Shown: positions 46,571 through 58,528 of the stretch, in pieces | Numbering within the stretch: position 1 is the stretch's first letter | Layout: each line of letters begins with the position of its first letter | DNA from: Nocardioides sp. zg-DK7169 | GTDB taxonomy: Bacteria; Actinomycetota; Actinomycetes; Propionibacteriales; Nocardioidaceae | Length of the DNA: 64,000 nucleotides | Direction of reading: 5' to 3' | Assembly (NCBI RefSeq): GCF_013155365.1 | Contig: NZ_JABJRA010000003.1 | Coordinates: 186,001-250,000 of the forward strand | Notes under the pieces: generated by a model | What the model saw: only the letters and a program-made list of their open reading frames with translations | What the model was told of the DNA's origin: nothing | Databases searched by the model: none | Position numbers and translations under genes: made by a program

Positions 46571-47790
46571 TGGCGATCAACCTGGAGACCCCGAGGAAGT
46601 TCCGGCCGCTGGTGGGACAGGCCCACCAGGTCGCGATGAACATGCTGCGCCCGATCTCGCGGCGCTACGACCGCGCCGAGCACGCCTACCCCCACGAGCT
46701 CGACATGCTCGCCGCGATGATCGACGGCCTCGCCGAGTCCGGCGCCAGCGAGGGCGCGGGGGCCGCGGGCGTGCGCGGCGACGGCGGGGGAGACCGCGGC
46801 GGGTCCGGGGTGCGCAACGGGTCCAACCTCGCCTCGGTGCTCTCCATCACCGAGATGTGCTGGGGCGACGTCGGCCTGCTGCTCTCGATGCCGCGCCAGG
46901 GGCTGGGCAACTCCGCGATCGCCTCGGTCGCCGACGACGAGCAGCTCGCCCGCTTCGCGGGGGTGTGGGCGGCGATGGCGATCACCGAGCCCGCGACCGG
47001 GTCCGACTCCGCGGCGATCCGGACCACCGCCACCCGCGACGGCGACCACTACGTGCTCAACGGGGAGAAGATCTTCGTCACCTCCGGCAGCCGCGCCGAC
47101 CACGTGGTCGTGTGGGCCACCCTGGACCCGGCTCTGGGGCGCGCGGCGATCCGCTCCTTCGTCGTCCCGCACGGTACGCCGGGGATGCGGGTCGAGCGTC
47201 TCGAGCACAAGCTCGGGATCCGGGCCTCCGACACCGCGACGATCCTGCTCACCGACTGCCGGGTGCCGGCCGAGAACCTGCTCGGCTCGCCCGAGATCGA
47301 CACGTCCCAGGGCTTCGCCGGGGCGATGGCGACCTTCGACAACACCCGGCCGCTGGTCGCGGCCATGGCGGTGGGGTGCGCCCGCGCGGCGCTGGACCTC
47401 ACCCGCGACCTGCTCGCCGGGGCGGGGGTGGCGGTCGACCACGACCGCCCGGCGCACCTGCAGAGCGCGGCCGCGGCGAGGCTGCTGGAGATGGAGGCCG
47501 ACTGGGAGGGCGCGCGCCTGCTGATGCTCCAGGCCGCGTGGCTGGCCGACAACCGCCGGCCGAACTCCCTGGAGGCGTCGATGGCGAAGGCGAAGGCCGG
47601 GCGCGCCGGCTCCGCGATCACCCTCGGCTGCGTGGAGCTGTGCGGGACGGTCGGCTACAGCGAGTCCGAGCTGCTGGAGAAGTGGGCCCGCGACTCCAAG
47701 ATCCTCGACATCTTCGAGGGCACCCAGCAGATCCAGCAGCTGATCGTGGCCCGCCGGGTGCTCGGGCTCTCGAGCGCCGAGCTGCGCTGA
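46570..47790 (+). CDS. Acyl-CoA dehydrogenase, catalytic subunit B
   Basis: A 406-residue acyl-CoA dehydrogenase with the FAD-binding ITEPATGSDSAAI, the substrate region GEKIFVTSGSRADHVV and the C-terminal KILDIFEGTQQIQQLIVAR, all missing from subunit A. A Gly/Ala/Asp-rich insert (residues 58-80, GASEGAGAAG and following) is unusual for the family. It is translationally coupled to subunit A, so a heteromeric enzyme is likely. Substrate unknown; the pair could work in fatty acid or sterol side-chain oxidation. Confidence 0.88.
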   Translation: MAINLETPRKFRPLVGQAHQVAMNMLRPISRRYDRAEHAYPHELDMLAAMIDGLAESGASEGAGAAGVRGDGGGDRGGSGVRNGSNLASVLSITEMCWGDVGLLLSMPRQGLGNSAIASVADDEQLARFAGVWAAMAITEPATGSDSAAIRTTATRDGDHYVLNGEKIFVTSGSRADHVVVWATLDPALGRAAIRSFVVPHGTPGMRVERLEHKLGIRASDTATILLTDCRVPAENLLGSPEIDTSQGFAGAMATFDNTRPLVAAMAVGCARAALDLTRDLLAGAGVAVDHDRPAHLQSAAAARLLEMEADWEGARLLMLQAAWLADNRRPNSLEASMAKAKAGRAGSAITLGCVELCGTVGYSESELLEKWARDSKILDIFEGTQQIQQLIVARRVLGLSSAELR

Positions 47791-47811
47791 GGCAAGCCGT
47801 CTGGAAATGCA

Positions 47812-47846
47812 CGAAGGCCCCGACCGCAGTGCGGTCGGGGCCTTCG
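47812..47846. terminator. Bidirectional terminator between the dehydrogenase operon and cspA
   Basis: CGAAGGCCCCGACCGC, loop AGT, GCGGTCGGGGCCTTCG: a perfect 16-base stem between two convergent stop codons (47790 and 47855). Confidence 0.85.
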
Positions 47847-47854
47847 AAGGGGAA

Positions 47855-48058
47855 TCAGGCGACGCGAACGTTCTCAGCCTGCGGGCCCTTGGGGCCGGCG
47901 GCGAGGTCGAACTCGACCTTCTGGTTCTCGTCGAGGGACTTGTAGCCGCTGGACTGGATCGCGGAGAAGTGGACGAACACGTCCTCGCCGCCACCATCCT
48001 GAGCGATGAAGCCGAAGCCCTTGTCAGCGTTGAACCACTTGACGGTGCCCTGAGCCAT
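47855..48058 (-). CDS. cspA: Cold-shock protein, CspA family
   Basis: A 67-residue cold-shock domain. Both RNA-binding motifs are present: GFGFI and DVFVHFSAI; the opening [17 protein letters not shown] is nearly invariant in the family. It acts as an RNA chaperone. The ATG follows an AAAAGGAAC site. Unlike most genes here it has a long leader (about 155 bases) with a strong hairpin, and may be controlled at the RNA level. Confidence 0.96.
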   Translation of the reverse strand: MAQGTVKWFNADKGFGFIAQDGGGEDVFVHFSAIQSSGYKSLDENQKVEFDLAAGPKGPQAENVRVA

Positions 48059-48226
48059 GATGTTGTTCCTTTTGTTCGGTGCCGGGGCGGAGTGCCCACG
48101 AGCCGCTGAAGCCATCAACCGTGCTGATGTTCAGCGAACCGAAAACCAGGAGTACGAGACACGAGCCGCGACTAGGTGCGCGGCCAGGATCACCTTGCGG
48201 CGATCCCTTCAACACGCATGACACTA
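48059..48226 (-). promoter_or_regulatory. Promoter and long structured leader of cspA
   Basis: TAGTGT (48226-48221) is a likely -10. Near the start of the RNA, 48206-48187 forms GGATCGCC, GCAA, GGTGATCC: an eight-pair stem (one G-U) capped by a GNRA tetraloop. The leader of about 155 bases ends in the AAGGAAC site. Long leaders are typical of cold-shock mRNAs. Confidence 0.6.
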
Positions 48227-48293
48227 GCCCATGCCGCCCGAAACCCCCGCATCGGCGAGCACCGCGGCTCACCGGTGCGGGGTACGGCGGGCC

Positions 48294-49457
48294 TCAGCCC
48301 TCGGCGGGACCGGACTCCGGGGCCTTCTGCGGCGGCAGCCGGTCTCCGGGCACCGAGGACGCCGAGGGCGCCTTCTTCTCGGGCGTGCTCGTGGTGTCCG
48401 TGGTGTCCGCAGGGGCGCTCGGGGCCGCGGGCGCCGCCTTCTTCGCCACGTCGGCGGGGGTCGCGTCGAGCTTGGAGGCGTCGGCGCCGGCGTCGATCGA
48501 GGTCTGCGGCGGCGTGGTGGTGCCCGCTGCCGGCGCGCCCGTGGTCGTGCTCGGGGTCTCCTTCGCGGCCGTCCGCTTCGCGCTGGGGGCGCCGGTCGCG
48601 GAGGCGCCCTTGCCGGCAGTCTTCGCGGGGGCGGTCTTCGCGGTGGCCGACTTCTTGGCGGCCCCCTTCTTGGCGGCCCCCTTCCTGGTCGCCGTCTTCT
48701 TCGCGGTCGGCGTGGCGGCCTTCTTGGCCAGGTCGGCCGGGGTGGCCTCAACCACGAGGTCGTCGGCGGCGGCGTCGATGGACGTCTGCGGCGCGGGGAC
48801 CGGCTCGATGGTCTCGGCGGGCTCAGGAGCGGGAGGCGTCGTGGCCGTGGCCGTGCCGGACGTCGCGGCCCCGGCCTTCTGCACGGCGGGGGCCTTCTTC
48901 GCCGCGGGCGCCTTCTTCGCGGGCGCCTTCTTCGCCGGCGCGGCCGCACCGGACTCCACGGCCTTCTCCACCACCGGCGCCCTCTTGGCGGCGGGCGCCT
49001 TCTTGGCCGGCGCCTTCTTGGCGGGGGGCGTCGCGGCAGGCGTCGCCGCGCCGGACTCGACGGCCTTCTCGACGACAGGGGCCGCCTTCTTGGCCGTGGG
49101 CGCCTTCTTGGCCGGCGCCTTCTTGGCGGGCGGCGCCTTCTTCACGGGCGCGGGCGGCTCGGTCCGCGCGCTCGGCCCGCCGTCGGGCGAGGCCGGTGCC
49201 GGCGGGCGGCCCGGGACGGAGGGAGCCGTCGTCGGGGTCACCGGGCCGGCGTCGGCACGGCCACCCATGGTCGCCACGGTGCTCAGCACGTCACCGGCGC
49301 GGGACAACAGGGTGCTCGCGACCTGGTCGGCCACCGCGCGGCCGAGCCCGACCGTCGCCCTCGCCTGGTCGATCGCCTTGTGGCCGGCTGCGAGCGGGTC
49401 CTTCAGGGTGTCGAGCGCGGTGTCCTTGATCATGCTGATCGGGCTCTTGCGGGCCAT
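48294..49457 (-). CDS. Histone H1-like Lys/Ala/Pro-rich protein
   Basis: A 387-residue low-complexity protein. Residues 1-70 are an amphipathic, helical head (TALDTLKDPLAAGHKAIDQAR). From about residue 105 it is made of AKKAPAKKAP-like repeats as in histone H1 tails and bacterial HU-like extensions. A 25-residue module is duplicated inside the tail: PQTSIDAAADDL...ATPADLAKKAA and PQTSIDAGADAS...ATPADVAKKAA. It has no membrane segment. A role in DNA compaction is likely but inferred. The ATG has a GGAAGG site. It lies 174 bases downstream of galK on the same strand. Confidence 0.8.
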   Translation of the reverse strand: MARKSPISMIKDTALDTLKDPLAAGHKAIDQARATVGLGRAVADQVASTLLSRAGDVLSTVATMGGRADAGPVTPTTAPSVPGRPPAPASPDGGPSARTEPPAPVKKAPPAKKAPAKKAPTAKKAAPVVEKAVESGAATPAATPPAKKAPAKKAPAAKRAPVVEKAVESGAAAPAKKAPAKKAPAAKKAPAVQKAGAATSGTATATTPPAPEPAETIEPVPAPQTSIDAAADDLVVEATPADLAKKAATPTAKKTATRKGAAKKGAAKKSATAKTAPAKTAGKGASATGAPSAKRTAAKETPSTTTGAPAAGTTTPPQTSIDAGADASKLDATPADVAKKAAPAAPSAPADTTDTTSTPEKKAPSASSVPGDRLPPQKAPESGPAEG

Positions 49458-49631
49458 GGGCAGATCCTTCCGGGGTCCGACAGGTCACGGGCGCGGCGGG
49501 GCCGCAGCCCTTCCGTACCCCGAGTATGCCGACCCACACCGCACGTCCGGCTCGCGATACGCCAGGCGATACCGATCACACCCGGCGGCGGCCCACCGCG
49601 CCGCCCGCTCGGGACGGGGCGGGGAGGCCGC

Positions 49632-54125
<4,494 letters not shown>

Positions 54126-54234
54126 AAAGGGCGTTGATACCCCCGTGGGCCACCCGACACACGGCATCGTGAGGGGATTCACCTGCCCGACCGGGTGAGG
54201 CCACGCGCCGCTCGATGTCGGCGCGGCCGGCCGC

Positions 54235-54813
54235 TCAGCCCCGCGAGCTGCGTGCGGTGCGTCCCCGGACGATGCCGATGAACGTCTGCACGCGCGGGTC
54301 CTCGTTGTCGATCAGCCAGGCCAGGCCGACGGTCGTCGGGGGGAGGTCGGTGACCGGGCGGCGGATCACGTCCTTGCGGTGGTGCAGCCGCGCGATCGAC
54401 ATCGGCACCAGCACGATCCCGGTCCCCGAGGCGACCACCTCGACGGCATCGCGCAGGCCCATCGCCGGCCACTCCAGCTGCGCGGCGCTCGGCGTCCAGC
54501 CGGAGCGGTGGGGGAGCACCAGCTGCTCCTCCTCGAGGTCGGCCAGCGACACCTCGTCGGCTGCGGCCACGAAGTGCTCGTGTCCGGCCACCACGACCGG
54601 GACCTCCTCATAGAGCGGGATGCAGTGCAGGCCCTCGCGGTCGATCGGCAGGCGCACCAGGCACATGTCGAGCGACCCGTCACGCAGCCCGGCCTCCTGC
54701 TCGTCCTCCTCGACGGGCACCAGCTCCAGCGGGACCCGGCTGCGCTCGCGCCAGGCGCGCGCCCACTTGTCCGGGGTCGCACCGGTCACGAACCCCACAC
54801 GGAAAGCGCTCAC
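54235..54813 (-). CDS. LysR-type substrate-binding domain without HTH
   Basis: A 192-residue protein equal to the ligand-binding half of a LysR regulator (LELVPVEEDEQEAGLRDGSLDMCLVRLPID; EVPVVVAGHEHFVAAADEVSLADL). No helix-turn-helix precedes it: the start (GTG 54813) is fixed by TAGGCT seven bases upstream and by the domain edge. Such stand-alone domains may be decoys, sensors or remnants. It reads in the same direction as the DJ-1 gene, 44 bases downstream of it. Confidence 0.78.
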   Translation of the reverse strand: MSAFRVGFVTGATPDKWARAWRERSRVPLELVPVEEDEQEAGLRDGSLDMCLVRLPIDREGLHCIPLYEEVPVVVAGHEHFVAAADEVSLADLEEEQLVLPHRSGWTPSAAQLEWPAMGLRDAVEVVASGTGIVLVPMSIARLHHRKDVIRRPVTDLPPTTVGLAWLIDNEDPRVQTFIGIVRGRTARSSRG

Positions 54814-54857
54814 GCCCCCGAGCCTAGGGCGCGGGGGCGTGAGCGCTGACGCGGGCC

Positions 54858-55406
54858 TCAGCCGGCGAGCCGGCCGAGCAGCTCGCGGTTGAAGGCGGGC
54901 AGGTCGTCGGGCTTGCGGCTGGTGATGAGGTTGTCGTCGACGACGACCTCCGCGTCGGTCCAGCGCCCGCCGGCGTTGCGCACGTCGGTCTGCAGGCTCG
55001 GCCACGAGGTCAGCTCGCGGTCGCGGACCACGTCGGCCTCGACCAGCATCCAGATGGCGTGGCAGATCGCGGCGACCGGACGCCCGGAGGCGACGAAGTC
55101 GCGCACGAACCCGACCGCGGTCGCGTCGGTGCGCAGCGCGTCGGGGTTCGCGACCCCGCCCGGCAGCACCAGCGCGGCGTAGTCGTCCACGCTGGCGTCG
55201 CCGACCACGACGTCGACGCCGAAGGTGTCGGCCGCGTCGAGGTGGTGGAACGCCTGGACCTTCCCCGGCTCGGTGCTGATCAGCACCGGGGTGGCGCCCG
55301 CGGCGCGGACGGCCTCCCAGGGGTCGGTGAGCTCGATCTGCTCGATGCCCTCGGTGGCCACCAGGAAGGCGACCTTCGTGTCGGGCGTGAACTGCTGCTC
55401 GCTCAT
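54858..55406 (-). CDS. DJ-1/PfpI family protein
   Basis: A 182-residue type-1 glutamine amidotransferase-fold protein of the PfpI/YhbO group. The nucleophile elbow VAAICHAIWML holds the catalytic Cys followed by His. VLPGGVANPDALR and the late NLITSRKPDDLPAFNRELL are family features. Probable role: protection against glycation/carbonyl damage or proteolysis. The ATG has a GAGGAGAGGAA site. Confidence 0.88.
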   Translation of the reverse strand: MSEQQFTPDTKVAFLVATEGIEQIELTDPWEAVRAAGATPVLISTEPGKVQAFHHLDAADTFGVDVVVGDASVDDYAALVLPGGVANPDALRTDATAVGFVRDFVASGRPVAAICHAIWMLVEADVVRDRELTSWPSLQTDVRNAGGRWTDAEVVVDDNLITSRKPDDLPAFNRELLGRLAG

Positions 55407-55570
55407 GTGGTGGTTCCTCTCCTCGGGTACGTCGTGGCGGTAGCCGCTCCACGCGCCGTCCAAACGGCCTCGTCGCTCACGTCGGTCGCGACCCCGCCCC
55501 GTCGGGCGAGCCCCTCGGACCCTCGTCACGCACGGTCGGCGGCCCTCGCACCGGCGCATAGGATCGTGCG

Positions 55571-56020
55571 ATGCCCGCGACCTACCGAGCCCCGCTGCGC
55601 AGCCGCCGCGACGACGTCGACCCGGACCTGGCCCAGGTCCGTGCGGTCGCCCTGGGGCTGGTCGGGATCGGCGGGCGCCTGGACCCCGCGCCGGGACCGG
55701 ACACCCCGAGGGAGCAGGTCCTCGCCCGCACGGTGCTCGAGCACGGGGAGCGCGTCGCGCGCCGGGTCGAGCGGTTCGCCGCCGTCGAGGAGGGCTCCGT
55801 CGTGTGGACCCGGGACACCGACGGTCGCTACCGGCGCGGCGTGCTCACCGGACCGTGGCGCTACGACTCGACGCGGGAGGCGTGCGCGGCCGACCTCGTG
55901 CACGTGCGTCCCTGCGACTGGGACGAGCCGGTCGACGAGCCCCAGGCACCTGTCGCCGTGGTCGCCTCCTTCGAGCGCGGCGGGCGCAACTTCCAGCGGG
56001 TCCGCGCGCTCGACGGCTGA
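55571..56020 (+). CDS. Unknown actinobacterial protein
   Basis: A 149-residue protein of no family I can name with confidence. The C-terminal part (VVWTRDTDGRYRRGVLTGPW, DLVHVRPCDWDEP, SFERGGRNFQRV) alternates short strands and aromatic residues, like a small beta-barrel or EVE/PUA-like binding domain. TAGGAT six bases before the ATG supports it as a real, leaderless gene. It stands alone, divergent from the DJ-1 gene. Confidence 0.7.
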   Translation: MPATYRAPLRSRRDDVDPDLAQVRAVALGLVGIGGRLDPAPGPDTPREQVLARTVLEHGERVARRVERFAAVEEGSVVWTRDTDGRYRRGVLTGPWRYDSTREACAADLVHVRPCDWDEPVDEPQAPVAVVASFERGGRNFQRVRALDG

Positions 56021-56176
56021 GCCCGGTTGCTGCCCTCAGCGTGGGGCGGCGACGCCCCGACCTCGGGCCTCGGTGGCCCAGGTCGTCCGGAACCGCGCGC
56101 AGCACCCCGGCGCACGCCCGCGCCACCTGGGTCGCCGGCGAGAGGCGCTGGCCCGCCTCGGCCGTGACGCGGGGTC

Positions 56177-56204
56177 GTTGACGCTCCACACTGGAAGCGT
56201 CAAC
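56177..56204. promoter_or_regulatory. Orphan MerR-like dyad
   Basis: GTTGACGCT, 10-base centre, AGCGTCAAC: perfect 9-base arms starting with a TTGAC -35-like sequence, as in MerR-type promoters. It lies between two convergent genes, at the 3' ends of both, with no regulator gene adjacent. It could instead be a terminator hairpin. Confidence 0.45.
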
Positions 56205-56243
56205 AGCTCGGGGGAGGATCCCCGGCCGGCAGACCGCCCGGCC

Positions 56244-57041
56244 TCAGTCCAGCAGCGAGGACATCCGGCGGGCCAGGAACTGGTTGGCCCGGCGCGGCAT
56301 GGCCCTGCTGAGCACGTCGAGGAGCCGGGCGTCCTTGCCGATGACCACGCGGTAGCTCCCCTTCTCGGTGCCCGCCACGATCTGGCGCGCGGCCTCGGCC
56401 GGGGTGGTCAGGTCGACCGGGCTGTCCGAGGCGTCCTGGCCGGGCCGCTCGGCGCCGGAGTGGGTCGCGATCCCGGTGCTGACCCCGCCGGGCATCACCA
56501 CCGTGACCTCCACGGGGGTGTCGCGCAGCTCGGCCCACAGCCCGGCGGTGAACTGGGTGACCGCGGCCTTGCTCGCGCCGTACGCCGTCTGCCCCGGGAC
56601 GGCCGCGAACGAGCCCATGCTGGAGATGTTGGTGATCGACGCGGCCGGCCGGGTGAGCAGGACCGGCAGGGCCGCGGTCGTCACGTTGACCACGCCCCAG
56701 AAGTTCACCGCCATGACCTTCTCGAAGACCGCGCGCTCGAGGTCCTTGACCGGCACGAACGGCTGGATGATCCCGGCGACGTTGAGCACGCCGTCGAGCT
56801 GGCCGTGCGCGGCCACGACGTCGGCCACCACCCGTTCGACCGCGTCCCAGTCGGTGACGTCGGGGACGTGGGTGGTGAGACGGACGTCCTCACCGACCAG
56901 CCGCGCGGTCTCGGAGAGCCCGTCGAGGCTCAGGTCCACGGCGGCGACGCGGGCGCCGCGGGCCCGCAGCGCGAGGACCACCTCGCGCCCGATCCCGTTG
57001 CCACCGCCGGTCACGAGGAAGACGTTGCCTGAGATGCGCAT
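56244..57041 (-). CDS. Short-chain dehydrogenase/reductase
   Basis: A 265-residue SDR with cofactor motif VTGGGNGIGREV, NVAGII, catalytic Ser (TNISSMGSF) and YGASKAAV. The Asp after the second strand (AAVDLSLDG) favours NAD over NADP. The last 60 residues (VVIGKDARLLDVLSRAMPRR) are typical of SDRs near lipid or alcohol metabolism. The ATG has TACCGT five bases upstream. It is divergent from the HNH gene. Substrate unknown. Confidence 0.86.
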   Translation of the reverse strand: MRISGNVFLVTGGGNGIGREVVLALRARGARVAAVDLSLDGLSETARLVGEDVRLTTHVPDVTDWDAVERVVADVVAAHGQLDGVLNVAGIIQPFVPVKDLERAVFEKVMAVNFWGVVNVTTAALPVLLTRPAASITNISSMGSFAAVPGQTAYGASKAAVTQFTAGLWAELRDTPVEVTVVMPGGVSTGIATHSGAERPGQDASDSPVDLTTPAEAARQIVAGTEKGSYRVVIGKDARLLDVLSRAMPRRANQFLARRMSSLLD

Positions 57042-57138
57042 GTCCCACGGTAGGGACGAGGGGTCCCACCTGACCAGTGCCACCGGACCCGGGACGCCCG
57101 CCCGCACGACTGTCGGTGCCGCAGGCGAGGATCGGGGC
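57042..57138. promoter_or_regulatory. Divergent leaderless promoters of the SDR and HNH genes
   Basis: TACCGT on the minus strand (57052-57047) for the SDR gene and GAGGAT on the plus strand (57127-57132), six bases before the GTG of the HNH lipoprotein gene. Confidence 0.5.
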
Positions 57139-58230
57139 GTGAGCGCGCCCCTCCCACCGTCCGCCGTCCCCACTCCCACCCGCCGCTCCCGGCTGCGGCG
57201 CCTCGCGCCCGGCGTCGGTGCCGCCCTGCTGCTCCTGGCCGTGGCCGGCTGCGACGCCGCGACGTCCGACGTCGCCGAACAGACGCCCCCGCGCGCCGAG
57301 ACGTCCCCGCGCACCGAGCCGAGCCCCGGCGGCGGCACCCGTACGCCCCGTCCTGCTCCGGCCCCGGACGCCCCCGCCCGGATCACCGGCAATCCGGGCA
57401 CGCAGGTGCGGACCACGCTGGCGGCCGCCGTCACCGCACTGCCGGTGGCACCGGAACGGCGTACCGGCTACGACCGCGACCTGTTCGTGCACTGGTCCGA
57501 CGCCGACCGCAACGGCTGCGACACCCGCGACGAGGTTCTGATCACCCAGAACCGCGCTCCCGGGGCACGCCTCGCGCCCGGCTGCGCCGTCGTCGGTGGG
57601 CGCTGGCACTCCTACTACGACCAGGAGACGACCACGAACCCCTCCGACTTCGACATCGACCACCTGGTCCCGCTCGCCGAGGCGTGGGACTCCGGAGCCC
57701 ACGGCTGGTCGCCGCAGCGGCGCGAGGCGTTCGCCAACGACCTCGGCGACCGGCGCGCCCTGATCGCGGTCAGCGCCTCCTCGAACCGCACCAAGTCCGA
57801 CGCCGACCCCGCCCAGTGGATGCCGGCGTACAAGTCCTGCGTCTACGTCTCCTCCTGGGTCGCGATCAAGGTGCGGTGGGGGCTGAGCGTGGACCCCGTC
57901 GAGCAGCGCACGCTCACCCGCTACGCCGACGGCTGCGGCACGCGCCGGCTCACCGTCCGCCTCGCCCGGCTGCGCGGGGACGCCGTGGCCGACGCCCGGC
58001 CGTCCGACGCCGGGGCGATGCCGGCCGCGCCGGCGACCCCGACCCGCACCCCGGCACCGTCCCCGCCGGCCGGCAGCGGCGCCGGCGCGGGGGCCGGTGG
58101 CCTGGACCCGCGCTTCGACTACTGCACCTCCGCGATCGCCGCGGGCTACGGCCCGTACGTGCGCGGCCGGGACCCCGAGTACGACTGGTACCGCGACGGC
58201 GACGGGGACGGCACGGTCTGCGAGTCCTGA
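57139..58230 (+). CDS. Secreted HNH nuclease lipoprotein with excalibur domain
   Basis: A 363-residue protein with a lipoprotein signal (twin Arg cluster, hydrophobic LGVGAALLLL-like core, lipobox AVAGC), a Pro/Thr-rich linker, a DUF1524-like HNH nuclease domain (DFDIDHLVPLAEAW; NRTKSD) and a C-terminal excalibur Ca-binding motif (DGDGDGTVCE). Expected outside the membrane, lipid-anchored. HNH plus excalibur proteins probably degrade extracellular DNA for nutrients or defence. GTG start with GAGGAT six bases upstream. Confidence 0.86.
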   Translation: MSAPLPPSAVPTPTRRSRLRRLAPGVGAALLLLAVAGCDAATSDVAEQTPPRAETSPRTEPSPGGGTRTPRPAPAPDAPARITGNPGTQVRTTLAAAVTALPVAPERRTGYDRDLFVHWSDADRNGCDTRDEVLITQNRAPGARLAPGCAVVGGRWHSYYDQETTTNPSDFDIDHLVPLAEAWDSGAHGWSPQRREAFANDLGDRRALIAVSASSNRTKSDADPAQWMPAYKSCVYVSSWVAIKVRWGLSVDPVEQRTLTRYADGCGTRRLTVRLARLRGDAVADARPSDAGAMPAAPATPTRTPAPSPPAGSGAGAGAGGLDPRFDYCTSAIAAGYGPYVRGRDPEYDWYRDGDGDGTVCES

Positions 58231-58317
58231 GGTCGCGACCGGCCGGCGTCGTACGGCGCCGGCCGGAGCGGCTCGACCAGGGCCTGCGGAATGCAGGCGA
58301 GAAGGTGGCGAAATGCG

Positions 58318-58353
58318 AACCGGCCAGGCTCCCTTTCAGGAGCCTGGCCGGTT
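58318..58353. terminator. Strong terminator between the HNH gene and tRNA-Leu
   Basis: AACCGGCCAGGCTCC, loop CTTTCA, GGAGCCTGGCCGGTT: a perfect 15-base stem, followed on the plus strand by TTTGTT. It can end the HNH transcript and, on the minus strand, the tRNA transcript (seven bases past the tRNA end). Confidence 0.85.
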
Positions 58354-58359
58354 TGTTGC

Positions 58360-58448
58360 TGGTGTCCGAGGGGGGACTTGAACCCCCACGCCCGATAAAG
58401 GGCACTAGCACCTCAAGCTAGCGCGTCTGCCAATTCCGCCACCCGGAC
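58360..58448 (-). tRNA. tRNA-Leu (anticodon GAG)
   Basis: An 89-base tRNA with encoded CCA. The acceptor stem pairs GTCCGGG with CTCGGAC; the anticodon arm is CTAGC-TTGAGGT-GCTAG (anticodon GAG); a long variable arm, as expected for leucine; the T arm is GGGGG-TTCAAGT-CCCCC. It reads codon CUC, and CUU by wobble. Confidence 0.96.
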
Positions 58449-58528
58449 CCGAGTGCTGGAAAAACTTAACACTGGCCTCCCGGAAACACGGAATCGGGGG
58501 GTGCACATCGAGGTGTCATGCTGGCGCC

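Noticed and set aside
48294..49457. Frameshifted or spurious low-complexity frame
   Set aside because: The frame has a ribosome-binding site, a non-repetitive head and a duplicated protein module, whereas the opposite-strand frames give only Arg/Pro/Ser strings.
54814..55452. N-terminal extension of the LysR-like protein supplying an HTH
   Set aside because: The frame is open but the extra sequence is an Arg/Gly-rich shadow of the DJ-1 gene, with no HTH pattern.
58318..58353. Small regulatory RNA next to tRNA-Leu
   Set aside because: The perfect stem with a T-rich end and its position between two transcript ends are fully explained as a terminator.
58360..58448. tRNA-associated integration site
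   Set aside because: No integrase, no repeated tRNA 3' end and no foreign-looking genes are seen on either side.
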